NCBI GenBank assembly: GCA_016210285.1
Contig: JACQUN010000065.1
Coordinates: 1-5,042, forward strand
Length of the DNA stretch: 5,042 nt
DNA from: Chloroflexota bacterium
Lineage (GTDB): Bacteria > Chloroflexota > Dehalococcoidia > UBA1127 > JACQUN01
Direction: 5' to 3'
A program made the translations under genes and the position numbers. Below the pieces are notes generated by a model that saw only the letters and a list, made by a program, of their open reading frames with translations, was not told the origin of the DNA and did no database searches. Positions 4,316 to 5,042 of this stretch are shown here, piece by piece (position 1 is the stretch's first letter; every line of letters begins with the position of its first letter).

Positions 4316-5042
4316 CTACCGCCCCTTGAAGACCGGCTCACGCTTCTCCAGGAAAGCCCGCACCCCTTCCCGGTGGTCCTCTGTCGCGGCGCAGATGCTG
4401 TTGCCGTAGACCTCCTGTGCGATGCTCTCCTCCAGGGACAAGCCAAGCCCCCGGTAGGTTGCCCTGCGGGTCAGCTCGAGGGCGATAGGAGGGCCCTGGG
4501 CGATCTCCCCGGCCAGGGCCTTTGCCTCCGCCAGGAGATGCCCATCGGGCACCACGCGGCTCACCAGGCCGATGCGCTCCGCCTGGCGGGCATCCACCAT
4601 ACGCGCCGAGTACATCATCTCCAGCGCCCTGGAGAGGCCCACGGCCCTGGGCAGCAGCCAGGTGCACCCATAGTCTGGCATCAAGGCCCGCTTCACGAAG
4701 ATGGCCGAGAAGCGGGCGCTCTCCGCGGCGATACGAATGTCGCAGGCCAGGGCCAGGGAGAGGCCAGCCCCAGCGGCCACGCCGTTCACCGCAGCGATCA
4801 GGGGCTTCTCAAAGGAGTGCAGCAGCAGCGTCAACCAGCCGGTGGGCCTGCGGAGCCTATCCAGCGGTTCCATCGCTGGCCCGCACCCAGGCTCCTGGGC
4901 CGACCGCATCTGGGAGACATCGGCCCCGGAGCAGAAGCCCCGCCCTGCGCCGGTCAGGACCAGAGCACCAACTCCCTGCTGGCGTGCCTCAGCCAGGGCA
5001 CCCTCCAGCTCCCCCTGCATCCGCTGGTCTATGGCGTTGAGC
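4316..5042 (-). CDS. Enoyl-CoA hydratase/isomerase family protein, 5' end cut by window edge
   Basis: Read on the minus strand, the frame stays open to the right edge. Codons for LNAIDQR precede the first visible Met (5020), and in this family LNAID-type residues lie just inside the N-terminus. The true start is therefore beyond 5042, probably 15-25 codons upstream. About 241 residues are visible, ending at TAG (4316-4318). Crotonase-fold features, numbered from the Met at 5020, are GRGFCSGADVSQM (27-38, oxyanion hole), AAVNGVAAGAGLSLALACDI (76-95, second oxyanion glycine region) and MPDYGCTWLLPRAVG (114-128). The position that carries the second catalytic glutamate in true hydratases is Asp116, as in PaaG-type isomerases, and no clear first glutamate is seen. 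So an isomerase or another crotonase activity is as likely as hydration. It runs convergent to the mutase operon and has high GC. Confidence 0.9.
   Translation of the reverse strand, partial: LNAIDQRMQGELEGALAEARQQGVGALVLTGAGRGFCSGADVSQMRSAQEPGCGPAMEPLDRLRRPTGWLTLLLHSFEKPLIAAVNGVAAGAGLSLALACDIRIAAESARFSAIFVKRALMPDYGCTWLLPRAVGLSRALEMMYSARMVDARQAERIGLVSRVVPDGHLLAEAKALAGEIAQGPPIALELTRRATYRGLGLSLEESIAQEVYGNSICAATEDHREGVRAFLEKREPVFKGR

Noticed and set aside
4522..5040. 172-codon plus-strand frame opposite the enoyl-CoA hydratase family gene
   Set aside because: Pro/Arg/Ser-rich translation with no domain, antisense to a clear crotonase-family gene.
1..5042. CRISPR array, tRNA, rRNA, transposase or riboswitch (including a cobalamin riboswitch for the B12 enzyme)
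   Set aside because: No regularly spaced repeats, RNA-gene signatures or transposase motifs were seen, and the gaps are too short for a cobalamin riboswitch; the operon's leader would lie upstream of the window.

Overview
The window is a GC-rich bacterial chromosome segment carrying most of a methylmalonyl-CoA (propionate-type) operon, plus the end of a convergent fatty-acyl gene. The likeliest source is an uncultured Chloroflexota (Dehalococcoidia/SAR202-like). The reasons are a methylmalonyl-CoA mutase split into a separate catalytic chain and a stand-alone B12 chain, high-GC acyl-CoA genes, and small coiled-coil/membrane and PaREP1/HEPN-like proteins of types I associate with that group and with archaea. 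This assignment rests on recalled family resemblance only, with no phylogenetic marker in the window.

Layout: 1-666 (+) is the C-terminal part of the mutase catalytic subunit, cut by the left edge. 684-1316 (+) is a low-GC gene for a probable caspase-fold protein resembling DUF6642. 1376-1576 (+) encodes a 66-residue coiled-coil protein with a C-terminal membrane anchor. 1580-2734 (+) is a complete acyl-CoA dehydrogenase. 2758-2979 and 2976-3374 (+) are two low-GC genes sharing an ATGA stop/start: a small PepSY-like protein and a PaREP1/HEPN-like helical protein. 3384-3803 (+) is methylmalonyl-CoA epimerase. 3816-4244 (+) is the B12-binding mutase subunit. A 71-base gap between convergent genes holds an imperfect palindrome (4259-4295). 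4316 to the right edge (-) is an enoyl-CoA hydratase/isomerase-family gene whose start lies outside the window.

Metabolic reading: the acyl-CoA dehydrogenase feeds acyl-CoA oxidation, the epimerase interconverts (S)- and (R)-methylmalonyl-CoA, and the two mutase chains form the B12 enzyme that makes succinyl-CoA. All plus-strand genes are closely spaced (gaps of 59 bases or less, several stops beside ribosome binding sites), consistent with one transcript.

The unusual aspect is that this metabolic operon is interrupted twice by lower-GC accessory genes (roughly 43-47% GC in lines I counted, against 73% in a line of the dehydrogenase). One insert carries a likely His/Cys caspase-like protein and a tail-anchored coiled-coil protein. 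The other carries a translationally coupled PepSY-like/HEPN-like pair. The first insert has a footprint: the start of the dehydrogenase gene, with its ribosome binding site, is present twice, 253 bases apart (1315-1351 and 1568-1604), on either side of the coiled-coil gene. No stretch over 300 bases lacks a gene.
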